64,000 nucleotides of DNA from Litoribacter populi (GCF_007483685.1 NZ_VMKN01000001.1:1-64000), one strand, 5' to 3'. Positions 1-7,724 are shown, numbered from the stretch's first letter. Notes: generated by a model not told the origin, from the letters alone. Translations and numbers: made by a program.

Positions 1-1
1 G

Positions 2-545
2 GGTTATTTCCGATTGACGCTGCGCGTATCGGAGGTTTAGAGGTTTAGGTACTGAAGGCCTGCCGGTTGCTACACCCAAACGCCATCTCCAACATAACCA
101 CCCTCAGCCCTCCGCGTCGCCTCGCGCTTTCTAAACCCTTAAACCGTCCCGGAAGAGCGCAGCTCCAATCGGGACCTTAAACCCCTAGACCAAAATGGTT
201 TAGAAGGTTATTTCCGATTGACGCTGCGCGTATCGGAGGTTTAGAGGTTTAGGTACTGAAGGCCTGCCGGTTGCTACACCCAAACGCCATCTCCAACATA
301 ACCACCCTCAGCCCTCCGCGTCGCCTCGCGCTTTCTAAACCCTTAAACCGTCCCGGAAGAGCGCAGCTCCAATCGGGACCTTAAACCCCTAGACCAAAAT
401 GGTTTAGAAGGTTATTTCCGATTGACGCTGCGCGTATCGGAGGTTTAGAGGTTTAGGTACTGAAGGCCTGCCGGTTGCTACACCCAAACGCCATCTCCAA
501 CATAACCACCCTCAGCCCTCCGCGTCGCCTCGCGCTTTCTAAACC
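2..545. repeat. 204-bp tandem repeat, two full units and a partial third
   Basis: The sequence GGTTATTTCCGATTGACG recurs at 2, 206 and 410, an exact 204-bp period, with near-identical units until about 545 where the third unit diverges. Each unit starts with a GATTGACGCTGCGCGTATCGG block followed by TTTAGAGGTTTAG and ends with TAAACC, GTCCCGG...ATCGGGAC and TTAAACC, so its two ends are roughly inverted. No convincing reading frame runs through it. A diverged fourth unit lies at 1087-1318 beyond the IVP-like gene. Confidence 0.9.
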
Positions 546-574
546 CCTAAACATACCGCCGCGCGACAGCGCCG

Positions 575-1095
575 GGAAATAACCCCCTAAACCAAAAAAT
601 ATCTTGCTCAAATTCAAAACAATCGTTAAATTAAACGATACTTTTTTATCCACTCCCCTTATCTATTTTTATGAAACCATACCGCACCTATTCATTTGAA
701 AAGTTAGAAGCTTGGCAATTGGCACGTGAGATACGATTAGAGATATACTTGCATTCACAAAATTTCCCTAAAGAAGAAATATATGGACTAACCAGTCAGC
801 TAAGAAGAGCCATTCATAGTGTAAGCACAAATCTAGCGGAAGGTTCCGGTAGAATTTCGAATACCGACAAAGCCCATTTTACCAATATATCCTATTCAAG
901 TGCTCTTGAAGCTATCGAACTTTTGATAAGTGCCTTTGACTTAAGCTTTATTCAATATGAAACCTATCATCAAATCAGATTGAAATTGGATAGGCTTCTT
1001 GCAATGTTGAATAGCTTATACAGATACCAGCTCAATAGTGAGACCTCCTTGAAAACAAAGTATAAGGAATGAAGTGGGTTTAGGGGGTTATTTCC
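575..1095. mobile_element. Putative gene-bearing palindromic element enclosing the IVP-like gene
   Basis: A perfect 19-bp inverted repeat, GGAAATAACCCCCTAAACC at 575-593 and its reverse complement at 1077-1095, encloses a 521-bp segment whose only gene is the four-helix-bundle protein at 671-1072. The inverted ends belong to the same repeat family that forms the 204-bp tandem array on the left and the diverged unit on the right. No transposase is present. That the segment moves as a unit is inference from the symmetry. Confidence 0.45.
671..1072 (+). CDS. Four helix bundle protein (23S rRNA intervening-sequence-protein family)
   Basis: The 133-residue product matches the small four-helix-bundle family first seen in intervening sequences of 23S rRNA genes: F-x2-L-x-A-W-Q near residue 10, the block with GLTSQLRRA at about 39-48, and NLAEGSGR near 54-61. 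The molecular function of the family is unknown. There is no signal peptide or membrane segment. The gene is alone, outside any rRNA, and is enclosed by inverted copies of the surrounding repeat family. Base composition is clearly richer in A+T than the repeats around it. Family assignment is confident; a role in repeat propagation is only a hypothesis. Confidence 0.85.
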   Translation: MKPYRTYSFEKLEAWQLAREIRLEIYLHSQNFPKEEIYGLTSQLRRAIHSVSTNLAEGSGRISNTDKAHFTNISYSSALEAIELLISAFDLSFIQYETYHQIRLKLDRLLAMLNSLYRYQLNSETSLKTKYKE

Positions 1096-1318
1096 GATTG
1101 ACGCTGCGCGTATCGGAAGTTTAGAGGGTTAGTTACTGAAGGCCTGCCGGTTGCTACACCCAGACGCCCTCTCCAACATAGCCACCCTCAGCCCTCCGCG
1201 TGACCACATAGCCACCTTCATCCTCCGCGTCGCCTCGCGCTTTCTAAACCCCTAAACCGTCCCGGAAGAGCGCAGCTCCAATCGGGACATTAAACCCCTA
1301 AACCAAAAAAACTGGAAT
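1087..1318. repeat. Diverged fourth copy of the 204-bp unit
   Basis: This copy begins with the same GGTTATTTCCGATTGACG and ends with GTCCCGGAAGAGCGCAGC, ATCGGGAC and TTAAACC. It is longer than the left-hand units because a segment starting CCTCCGCGT and containing CATAGCCACC is duplicated inside it. Confidence 0.85.
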
Positions 1319-1360
1319 ACTTTTTGAAACCATCCTCCTTATTAATTTTTAACCCAAATC

Positions 1361-2056
1361 ATGAAAAAATTTTTATTGCTCTTTTCCGCAGTAGTATTAT
1401 CCGTATGTTCCACCGCCAATGCCCAGGATTATATCAGTAGGGATTATTTCTCCTTCGGAGCCGGGGGAGGAATGATGTACGGCGACAACACCGGCAACTT
1501 CGGCCAACTCCGCTTCAACGTCAGGCCCGCAGTCTCCATCGCATTCAACAAAGAACTAACCAGACATTTGGACCTTCGGGCAACCTTCGGTACCCAATGG
1601 CTCGACAGTGGTGACTTCACCGGGGAAAACAGGGAAACATGGGTTTCCTGGGGCGAACAAGGCCAGGCCTTCTTCTTTCGCGGCAACGCCTATTACGGTG
1701 ACATAACCCCAGTGATCCAGTTCAACCCCAACACCGAAGGCAGAGTCGGTAAGGTTGTCAACTATTACTTAGGTGTCGGTGTGGGTTACACCTACGTGGA
1801 ACGCCTGCAGCGCACCATGCGCCCCGACTACACCATCCGTGAGCGGGATGCAGATAACGGTTCAGTATATATCCCCGTAAGAGTTGGCTTCACCACCAAC
1901 CTGGAAAGCAAGTGGGACATCGCCTTCGAACTCTCCGCCCTCAACTCCCTTTCCAACGACCTCGACGGCCTCAACATCGAACGCAAAGCCATCCCCATAG
2001 ATGCCTTCGTCCAGTTCCAAATGATGATCATCAGATACATCGGACGAGGGTATTAA
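1361..2056 (+). CDS. Outer membrane beta-barrel family protein
   Basis: The 231-residue protein has a type I signal peptide (about residues 1-22, ending NAQ) and then a pattern shared by six other genes here (53470, 58870, 59818, 61325, 62435, 63142): a Gly-rich strand, Y-G-D-N near 40, R-P-A near 55, a T-x-G-x-Q-W strand near 78, a YY-G-D-I/F segment, and a final amphipathic strand ending with aromatic and basic residues. Alternating hydrophobic strands fit a small beta-barrel in the outer membrane. Specific function is unknown. This is the only member near the left end of the window; it is flanked by repeats on both sides and forms no operon. Confidence 0.75.
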   Translation: MKKFLLLFSAVVLSVCSTANAQDYISRDYFSFGAGGGMMYGDNTGNFGQLRFNVRPAVSIAFNKELTRHLDLRATFGTQWLDSGDFTGENRETWVSWGEQGQAFFFRGNAYYGDITPVIQFNPNTEGRVGKVVNYYLGVGVGYTYVERLQRTMRPDYTIRERDADNGSVYIPVRVGFTTNLESKWDIAFELSALNSLSNDLDGLNIERKAIPIDAFVQFQMMIIRYIGRGY

Positions 2057-2061
2057 CGAAT

Positions 2062-2130
2062 CAACTCCCCCTTCGAAAGCCTGTCCCGAGTAGCTTTTCG
2101 CGGATCGGGAGGGGCAGGGGGGATGTCAGT
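2062..2130. repeat. CCCCCTTTGAA-family repeat with TCCCGA hairpin
   Basis: The copy reads ACTCCCCCTTCGAAAG, then the stem-loop TCCCGA (2084-2089) to TCGGGA (2105-2110), then GGGGCAGGGGGGATGTC. Other copies of this family (for example 46999-47030 and 51333-51360) lack the internal hairpin, which shows the hairpin is a separable module. Confidence 0.8.
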
Positions 2131-2159
2131 ACGCTTTATCATCTCAACCAGTATGGGCT

Positions 2160-2834
2160 CGTTTAGAGGTTTATTTCCCGGCGCTGACGCGCTGCGGGAG
2201 GTTTAGAGGTTTAGTTTGCTGAAGGCTGCCGGTTGCTACTCTTGACGGTTCCACCAGCATCTCAACGCTGTATCCTACGCCGCGCATCGCGACTAAACCT
2301 CTAAACCGTCTCGCTTGGGGCGAAGTTTACCTCCCGCGGGAGGCCACGAGCGGACGATAAACCTCTACACCCACGCATCCACCCTCATCCCTAACCCTCG
2401 CCGCGGTGGCCTCGGCGTGGTCCCTGAGCCGGTCCGGTCCCTGAGCGAAGTCGAAGGGAAGCCGAAGGGAAGCAAGCCACCAAGCGGCGAATCTACTTTC
2501 TACCATCTACCCACATGTAGTAGATAGTAGATGTCCCGACGAGCGCCAATGAAAAAGCAGGAGGCGCTTCGGGACGGTAGATAGTAGAGGGATGAAGGTG
2601 GTTGGCGGGGAGTTTAAAGGTTGAACGGATTAACGGTTTAAGGAGCTGCGCCACGGGTGGAACTGTCCCAGTGCTCAGTGCTCAGTGCTCAGCGCTCAGT
2701 GCTCAGCACTCCACCCTCATCTATCCCGTAAGTATTCTCCTGCTGGGCGATTAAGTAGAACCATGACAACCATGACAACAGCCCGGGAGGCGCAGTTTAC
2801 CTCCCGCGGGAGGCCACGAGCGGACAATAAACCC
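2160..2834. repeat. Mosaic of repeat families between the OMP gene and the hipA remnant
   Basis: No gene is seen in this stretch. It holds a TTTAGAGGTTTA family unit with the hairpin CCCGGCGCTGACGCGCTGCGGG (2163-2220), a GTCTCGC...GAGCGGAC unit (2300-2370), a TAGTAGAT unit whose stem-loop is GTCCCGA 2533-2539 with TCGGGAC 2569-2575 (2500-2590), a TTGAACGGATTAACGG unit (2625-2660), a heptamer array (2670-2711), and a GACAACCATGACAAC unit (2755-2834). Confidence 0.75.
2670..2711. repeat. AGTGCTC heptamer array, six units
   Basis: Six consecutive 7-bp units of the type AGTGCTC, two of them with one or two substitutions. The same heptamer is repeated eleven times at 49476-49552 and appears in short form near 3536 and 3747. 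Confidence 0.85.
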
Positions 2835-3197
2835 CTAAACCAATTTTCTTAACTGTTTCATCCTGCTTTGATAGCTTTGCCAATAGCTCCTTTTGGTTGA
2901 ATCATCAAGAAAAGAGGAGGCAATCAATCTTTCCACCTGTGCCCCACCATCTAAAATCGACTCAAACAGCTCAGCATAAATATTTTCTCCAATTTCTGCC
3001 AGGCCTGCAAGTACTGCAAACTGTTTACTTATTTTTCCCTGTGCGAGGTTACGAGGCAAGAGACCATTGTCTAATGCAAAATCCCTATCATCAATATGGA
3101 TGCGGCTGTTAAAAAGATCATAAGCCGGGCTCAGGCGGTAATCTCCCCACTCCGTTTCCAGTAAAGAGAAGTTTTTGAAGTGAGCATCCCCATTAGA
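2835..3197 (-). pseudogene. C-terminal remnant of a HipA-family toxin kinase
   Basis: Reading the minus strand down from 3197 gives SNGDAHFKNFSLLETEWGDY, then RLSPAYDLFNSR, then a continuous frame to a stop at 2835, about 120 residues in all. N-G-D-A-H-F-K-N is the catalytic loop of HipA-type kinases and S-P-A-Y-D-L is the following metal-binding region. The whole N-terminal lobe is missing: homology stops abruptly at about 3200 and no start codon or hipB is present. Two palindromes that could be the original hipB operator survive just beyond the break (3225-3246 and 3286-3307), which suggests an internal deletion of hipB and 5' hipA. Confidence 0.75.
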
Positions 3198-3224
3198 AAA
3201 ACTTTATTTTTTAATACTCACTAA

Positions 3225-3246
3225 AAAGTGCATTAAAACACACTTT
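3225..3246. promoter_or_regulatory. Palindromic operator AAAGTG-N10-CACTTT, copy 1
   Basis: AAAGTG at 3225-3230 and CACTTT at 3241-3246 form a perfect inverted repeat with a 10-bp spacer. An identical architecture occurs 61 bp away at 3286-3307. Position upstream of the minus-strand hipA remnant fits a relic HipB operator. Confidence 0.55.
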
Positions 3247-3285
3247 CTTTTACTAAAACACTTATCAGGTTTACGTAAATCAGAT

Positions 3286-3307
3286 AAAGTGCACTATAAC
3301 GCACTTT
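3286..3307. promoter_or_regulatory. Palindromic operator AAAGTG-N10-CACTTT, copy 2
   Basis: AAAGTG at 3286-3291 and CACTTT at 3302-3307, extended to AAAGTGC/GCACTTT with an 8-bp spacer. Same half-sites and spacing as the copy at 3225-3246. Confidence 0.55.
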
Positions 3308-3321
3308 ATACAATCTATAAT

Positions 3322-3362
3322 AACCTTCCAGGTCTCGCGAAATTTGATAGACCTGGAAGGTT
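3322..3362. repeat. Perfect 14-bp inverted repeat (AACCTTCCAGGTCT)
   Basis: AACCTTCCAGGTCT at 3322-3335 and its exact reverse complement at 3349-3362 enclose a 13-nt loop. No T-tract follows on either strand, so a terminator is not the best reading; it looks like an isolated palindromic repeat unit. Confidence 0.8.
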
Positions 3363-4145
3363 TAAACCCGTCATAGCGAATGAGGCACGACTGAAGCAAT
3401 CCTTACCCGTCCAGAAATGTAACCGACCGGCCTCGGCTTCGCTCGGCCACCGGGGTTGGAGAGAGAAAAAAGAAAAGGCCCTCGGCTCCGCTCGGACCTT
3501 TTCAAATACGTAATTACTAAAGAAAAAACCTTCCCAGCGCTCAGTGCCAAGCGCTCCACCTTCATCCCTCCCCTGAGTAATCTCCTGCCGGGCGCCAAGG
3601 TAGAACCCTGACAACTCCGACAACCCAGCCGGGAGGCGCAGTTTACCTCACGTGGGAGGCCGACCCACGGGCGGACAACCATGACAACCACGAAATAGGT
3701 TGAACGGTTGAACGGATTAAGGAGCTGCGCCACGGGTGGAACTTCCCAGTGCCCAGTGCTCAGTGCTCCCGGTTGAGCGGAGTCGAAACCATTTCCCTCC
3801 TCTCCCACCACGGCCCCGGTCCCTGAGCGCAGCCGAAGGGCCACACTTACAAACCAGTACAAATAGGTTGAACGGTTGAACGGATTAACGGATTTAGGAG
3901 CTGCGCACTGTTATCCAAGCTTTCCTCCATAAACCTTAAACTTTAATCCTTAAACCACCTCCTCTGTGCCCTCTGGTCCTCAGCGGCTAATTAAAACCTT
4001 CATCCCCTTTGCGTTTCTTAAAAATCTTTGCCGTTATATTATTTGTGGTTAAGTTAATCCTTAAACCATTATTACCTTTAAACCCATTTCCTCAAATACC
4101 TCTTAACCTTCCCCTGAAACTGAAAAAAAATCCTGATAAGTCCTC
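3363..4145. repeat. Gene-free stretch made of repeat fragments
   Basis: No supported gene. It contains a GCGAATGAGGCACGACTGAA fragment, GGCCTCGGC...GCTCGGCC and GGCCCTCGGCTCCGCTCGG hairpins (3430-3505), heptamer AGTGCTC pieces (3536-3560, 3745-3770), a GACAAC family unit (3600-3690), and two copies of the GGTTGAACGGTTGAACGGAT plus GGAGCTGCGC unit (3697-3740 and 3866-3907). After 3910 only A+T-rich TTAAACC-type sequence is visible. Confidence 0.65.
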
Positions 4146-4334
4146 TTACTTTGATCCGTTACCCCACTGACAAATTCCACTCATCATTTCTGCAATAGAT
4201 ATTTGACCTCTAATATGCTGGTCATAAACCTGTTGCAACCTGCCACCATCCGGTGAATCTATTATCTTCTTATCTACCTCTGGACAGTGGAAATCAGAAT
4301 TATTCTTTAGCGCCAACAGCTCCCCTCTAAACAA
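4146..4334 (-). CDS. Small hypothetical protein (62 aa)
   Basis: This 62-residue minus-strand frame is not recognised. It is hydrophilic with mixed charge, two cysteines and no signal peptide or membrane segment. It starts three bases from a terminator-like hairpin (4337-4360) that would stop transcription coming from the right, so it would need its own promoter. It may be a remnant of a longer gene. Evidence for expression is weak. Confidence 0.3.
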   Translation of the reverse strand: MFRGELLALKNNSDFHCPEVDKKIIDSPDGGRLQQVYDQHIRGQISIAEMMSGICQWGNGSK

Positions 4335-4336
4335 AA

Positions 4337-4360
4337 AAGCCTCCGATCTATCGGAGGCTT
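4337..4360 (-). terminator. Rho-independent terminator for the minus-strand module
   Basis: AAGCCTCCGAT (4337-4347) pairs exactly with ATCGGAGGCTT (4350-4360). Read on the minus strand the stem is followed by a run of six T residues, so it fits termination of transcription arriving from the gene at 4757-5488. Confidence 0.7.
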
Positions 4361-4756
4361 ACTTACTACTCTTCTAGGGGTGGTAAACAACTATTCGCAA
4401 TTAATATTTCATTTCAAGATAATAAATAACCTAATCATTTCCCACAAAAATTGACTGGCCTTCCGTTTTGCAACTCCCATTAAAGTCATATCACTTTTCA
4501 TCAGCCTTCTTTAAATTAGGTACTAATAAGCTCTTAACATCGACTTTAAAAAATTTGCAATTGCATTTTGTCCTTGGAGCGAGGGCTGAGAGGTCCGGTA
4601 AAACTAATCTAGAGATAAAAAAAATCCTGAAAGGATTAAACAACAGTAACCCGGGGGGTTAGCCCCGGGCCCTGATCATACACTTCAACCGCCGAACCTG
4701 AAAGGGTCGAATAGCGGCCGTTAATCCCTAGCAATATAGATAAGTGAGTCCCACGC
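4361..4756. repeat. Gene-free stretch with a CCCGGG palindromic repeat
   Basis: Between the terminator and the gene at 4757 no gene is supported. At 4624-4725 there are three successive hairpins: ATCCTGAAAGGAT, CCCGGGG (4650-4656) with CCCCGGG (4663-4669), and a GCCG...CGGC stem around CCTGAAAGGGT. A related unit lies at 10541-10605. Confidence 0.6.
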
Positions 4757-5488
4757 TTACAATACTAGGATATTTCCGCAATTAAATTTTCCAGGAGCTA
4801 AGGGGAATTTGCTGGTGCCTTCTTGAATGTAGAACTCTATTCCTATAACATACAAGCAATGTCGCCCTTGCAACTTTGATCTGTCCAAGACTATAGTACT
4901 GTCCGAAGGGGAGTTCACAGATAGTAAATCTGAATATTCGGTTATACTCTTGAAAGAGTTTTCCTTAAATGAAATAGATGCACCTGCAACAACTAGCTTG
5001 TAATGCGTTGCACTGGGATGTTTGACATAATGGTTAAGATGAAAATCAGCTAGGGTCAGCGTAACGCTGTTGCTTTCAATAGCAAGATGCTTTGCCAATT
5101 CTGTAGCAATAGGAAATTCCCGAAATGCATTAATCTCAAAACCATCCAGTAGTTTCCATTCTCCATTGGCACCGACTCTCTCTCCACGTGGACTGACAGG
5201 GTCGGTCTTGGCCATTTTAAGAAATAGAGTAAAAAACCTACTGCTTATTTTCTTGTCTTTTATTCTGTCAATTGCCGGCTTTAATGCCCTTCTTACCAGT
5301 CCTGCATCTTGGGCTGCTGCCTTAAATTCCTGGTTGTTTTCCCTGACTCTTACAAAGCTGGGAGCTGTCTGTATTTTTGTTTTACTTACTCCCCCCCGCT
5401 TTCTGGCAAAGTACCCATTTGCGGTTTTGTAATAAGTTGTATCACCGATGCTTCCGGTGAGTTTCATTCCTTCTGCTTGACGTGCCAT
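4757..5488 (-). CDS. Conserved hypothetical protein, paralogue of the gene at 6948-7697
   Basis: The 243-residue protein and the 249-residue product of 6948-7697 share a distinctive N-terminus: T/L-K-G-x-I/V-G, a YYKT/FYKT-x-N-G segment, R-K/Q-x-G-G-V-S-K, then R-x-R-E-N-x-x-E-F and a Leu/Arg-rich helix ending R-R-A-x-x-P-A-I at about residue 74. Their C-terminal halves look beta-rich. There is no signal peptide or membrane segment, and the family's function is unknown to me. The gene is last in a minus-strand module with DUF5675 and small membrane proteins, and a terminator follows at 4337. A virion-like or secreted structural role is a guess from that context. Confidence 0.7.
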   Translation of the reverse strand: MARQAEGMKLTGSIGDTTYYKTANGYFARKRGGVSKTKIQTAPSFVRVRENNQEFKAAAQDAGLVRRALKPAIDRIKDKKISSRFFTLFLKMAKTDPVSPRGERVGANGEWKLLDGFEINAFREFPIATELAKHLAIESNSVTLTLADFHLNHYVKHPSATHYKLVVAGASISFKENSFKSITEYSDLLSVNSPSDSTIVLDRSKLQGRHCLYVIGIEFYIQEGTSKFPLAPGKFNCGNILVL

Positions 5489-5616
5489 AGCTTTTTTATT
5501 TAGATTAAAAGTTAAAATGTTTAGTGTTTAAAGGTTCAATTGTTCAGGTGTTCAAGGTTCATGGTGTAAGAAGTCAAGGTGTTGGTATTATCCTCCACCT
5601 TGACTCTTCTACTTAG

Positions 5617-5892
5617 TTACCATTTGGCTTTATTGCCTACATGGTGAGGCAAGTCGGGCCAATGGTCAATCGGAAAACCCTGTCCCGGCTGATCCACTGC
5701 TACCTGACTCAGGGTAGCCAGAACCGTCCCGGCCACTACGGCATAACCTGCCACCGTGATCACCATGGCCGGTAAAGCCACCGGCGCTGCCAGCAACGAT
5801 CCCCCCACTGCCCCGAGGATCATTCCTATATACTGCACCTTCTTGAAAAATGGCGGAGTAGGCGCATTCCACCTTTGTTGTAGTTCGTTCAT
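5617..5892 (-). CDS. Small two-helix membrane protein, holin-like
   Basis: The 91-residue product begins MNELQQRWNAPTPPFFKKVQ, then has two hydrophobic stretches (about residues 22-40 and 42-62, rich in Gly, Ala and Val) and a short polar tail. Size and topology resemble holins or small phage-type membrane proteins, but no specific family is recognised. It lies 128 bp upstream of the unknown gene at 4757-5488 on the same strand, and is separated from the DUF5675 group by a repeat-filled gap (5893-6277). Co-transcription is possible but not shown. Confidence 0.55.
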   Translation of the reverse strand: MNELQQRWNAPTPPFFKKVQYIGMILGAVGGSLLAAPVALPAMVITVAGYAVVAGTVLATLSQVAVDQPGQGFPIDHWPDLPHHVGNKAKW

Positions 5893-6277
5893 TTTGTTTA
5901 TTGTTTAAAGTTTAAAGATTAGGTTGTTGTCATGGTTGTCTGCTGTTCCGATGCTGCGCATCGAAAGGCGCTGTTGTCATGGTTGTCAGAGGGAGCATCA
6001 ATACCGGCCATTCTAGCCATTTGGTGCTTACCAGGTTTTTTAGCGCTCCATGTACGTCTGTGCCCGTTGTGCGAATGTCTCCGACTTCGCACCTTTAATT
6101 ATTCAGCCCCCAGCACTTTGAGACCTTCACAAGAGATCTCTCCCCACCCCGGCGGGCAGGCGCTCCGCTTCGCATAGTCCCGATTCGCTTTGCTGATCGG
6201 GACTATGCGAGTTGACGTGAGAAAAATGACGTGCCCAGCCATTTACGTAAATAGAACAATGACAACCCTGACAACTA
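5893..6277. repeat. GACAAC-family repeat unit and long hairpin
   Basis: No gene is supported here. The stretch contains GTTGTCATGGTTGTC motifs at 5928-5944 and 5972-5988 around a CGATGCTGCGCATCG hairpin, an unrelated middle part, and a GACAACCCTGACAAC end at 6258-6273. Within it, CGCATAGTCCCGAT (6171-6184) pairs exactly with ATCGGGACTATGCG (6196-6209), a 14-bp stem with an 11-nt loop. Confidence 0.7.
6171..6209. repeat. Perfect 14-bp stem-loop carrying the TCCCGA/TCGGGA core
   Basis: CGCATAGTCCCGAT at 6171-6184 and its exact reverse complement at 6196-6209 enclose an 11-nt loop. The inner TCCCGA/TCGGGA pair is the same core found in at least ten other intergenic elements of this window. Confidence 0.85.
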
Positions 6278-6493
6278 CTAATTCACTTTCTCCAACACCT
6301 GAATCCTCTTTCTCAGCATCGTTAGCTGCGTCTGCACCATGGATTTCAGTACCAATTGCTCGCCTTGTAAACTGGCCACTCCGACTTTAATTTCCACAAG
6401 TTCACTCTTCAATTCCCGCAGGTCTTGTACCACATACCTGAGCAGGAAACCGGAGATGGAAAGGAGGACTGTAATCAGTCCTCCAACTCCCAT
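6278..6493 (-). CDS. Small membrane-anchored coiled-coil protein
   Basis: Starting at the ATG at 6493, which overlaps the DUF5675 stop codon as TAATG, the product is 71 residues: an N-terminal membrane helix (about 3-24) and then a charged, Leu-heptad segment predicted to form a coiled coil. An in-frame ATG at 6514 would add seven residues inside the upstream gene; the overlapping start is preferred because it gives translational coupling. The topology resembles small phage lysis or spanin-like helper proteins, but no homologue is recognised. Its function probably depends on the DUF5675 protein. Confidence 0.55.
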   Translation of the reverse strand: MGVGGLITVLLSISGFLLRYVVQDLRELKSELVEIKVGVASLQGEQLVLKSMVQTQLTMLRKRIQVLEKVN

Positions 6494-6948
6494 TAAATAA
6501 ACTCCTCCGTACATAATGGCTCCGTAATGCTTAGATTCAAAGCTTCCTCAGGATCGCTAAGGATTTCCAGCTTCACTTCCTCGCCTTTTTCCAGAGCCTC
6601 GAAGACTAAATCTCGAAACCTGTTCGTAGCCAACACAGACTGGATTCCTCGGCCCTCTCCTGTATGGCTTAGCACCAAAGCAATACAGCCTCGTAGTTCC
6701 TTCTGCGCATCATTGGCGGAATGGAAGAGTATAAAAGACCGGTCTTTAACATTCCTTACCTTTACATGCCAGCCCCAGCGTTCGGAATAGCGTTGCGTGA
6801 GCTCATATACCCCTTCCGGAATACAGGAAAAGCTTCGCTTGTTGTTCCTCCACGGTAGCTCTATAGTCCTGACCACCTCCACCCCATTGAGGCGGATCAC
6901 TCCATTGGTCCCATTGGGCCAGTAGGCCCGGTTCAGCACCAGTTTCAT
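6493..6948 (-). CDS. DUF5675 family protein, endolysin/L,D-transpeptidase-like
   Basis: The 151-residue protein shows the family hallmarks: R-x-Y near residue 7, G-T-N-G, T-I-E-L-P-W at 28-33, S-C-I-P-E-G at 41-46, and the block F-H-S-A-N-D...L-R-G-C-I at 75-89. The arrangement of His76 and Cys88 in a G-C-I motif recalls the active site of YkuD-type L,D-transpeptidases, so a peptidoglycan-directed role is plausible; that comparison is inference. There is no signal peptide. The ATG overlaps the stop of the upstream paralogue gene (TGATG) and its stop overlaps the next ATG, so the three genes form one coupled unit. Confidence 0.8.
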   Translation of the reverse strand: MKLVLNRAYWPNGTNGVIRLNGVEVVRTIELPWRNNKRSFSCIPEGVYELTQRYSERWGWHVKVRNVKDRSFILFHSANDAQKELRGCIALVLSHTGEGRGIQSVLATNRFRDLVFEALEKGEEVKLEILSDPEEALNLSITEPLCTEEFI

Positions 6949-7697
6949 CAGTCCCTGTCAGTATAGAATACCAAACCTGAATTGAACTCCATGGTGTTCA
7001 ATGGATACTCCTCCTCATTGATGATTTGGGTGTACTCCATCCCGACAACAAATAGCCTCCTGGAACCTACCAAAGAGGTTTTGTCGATGCTCATTGATAC
7101 TTCAGGGGAATTGAGCCCTTTCGGGATCAATAAACTCGTCTCCCGCACCTTATTCTTAGTGGCATCCTCAAAATTGATGGCCGCACCAAGCAGATAAAGT
7201 CTGTAGTGGGAAGTCCCCGTGGGAAATTTTAGCACTTCTTCCTGCCGGAATTCCGGAATGGTCAATGTAATGGTGTCTCCAGCATCGGAGTAGGTAAAAT
7301 CCTCTCGCATGGATTTGCCAAACTCATTGGCCGCATTGAGTTCCATGCCTCGGATCAGATCCCATTCTCCTAACATTACCTTCCGCTCGCCTCTGATGCT
7401 GGAGGTATCGGACTGAACCACCTTCATAAGTGCAGAATGGAAACGGTGGTGCACCTTGGAATCCCCACTCCTGTGGATGGCCGGGGCAATAGCCCTCCTG
7501 ATGAGTTTGGCCGCTCCTGCAGCCTCTGCAAATTCCAGCAGGTTTTCGCGGGTTCGGGCATACTTAGGATCGGTCATGATCCTTTCCTTGCTGACTCCTC
7601 CTTTTTGACGGGCCTGATAGTCCCCGTTTTTGGTCTTGTAGAAGTTAACCCTTCCTACATTACCTTTTAGCGTAATAAAACTGGTTTGTTCTGCCAT
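6948..7697 (-). CDS. Conserved hypothetical protein, first gene of the DUF5675 module
   Basis: This 249-residue protein is the second member of the family described at 4757-5488: T-L-K-G-N-V-G, FYKTKNGDY, R-Q-K-G-G-V-S-K and R-T-R-E-N-L-x-E-F in the first 55 residues. The C-terminal half is beta-rich with alternating hydrophobics. There is no signal peptide. It leads a tightly overlapping minus-strand unit with DUF5675 (6493) and the membrane coiled coil (6278). An 8-bp inverted repeat, CCATGTTT and AAACATGG (7694-7701, 7717-7724), spans its start codon and could control translation or transcription. Function is unknown. Confidence 0.7.
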   Translation of the reverse strand: MAEQTSFITLKGNVGRVNFYKTKNGDYQARQKGGVSKERIMTDPKYARTRENLLEFAEAAGAAKLIRRAIAPAIHRSGDSKVHHRFHSALMKVVQSDTSSIRGERKVMLGEWDLIRGMELNAANEFGKSMREDFTYSDAGDTITLTIPEFRQEEVLKFPTGTSHYRLYLLGAAINFEDATKNKVRETSLLIPKGLNSPEVSMSIDKTSLVGSRRLFVVGMEYTQIINEEEYPLNTMEFNSGLVFYTDRD

Positions 7698-7724
7698 GTT
7701 TTTATGGTTTTAAGTTAAACATGG
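7694..7724. promoter_or_regulatory. Inverted repeat across the start codon of the 6948-7697 gene
   Basis: CCATGTTT (7694-7701) and AAACATGG (7717-7724) are exact reverse complements with a 15-nt spacer, and the left arm contains the start codon. It could be an operator or a translation-blocking hairpin. Confidence 0.4.

Noticed and set aside
2-545. CRISPR array
   Set aside because: Units are contiguous 204-bp copies without unique spacers of CRISPR size and no cas genes are present.
453-653. Minus-strand frame of 66 codons in the tandem repeat
   Set aside because: It lies in the third 204-bp unit and its divergent tail, with residue content dictated by repeat words; no protein family.
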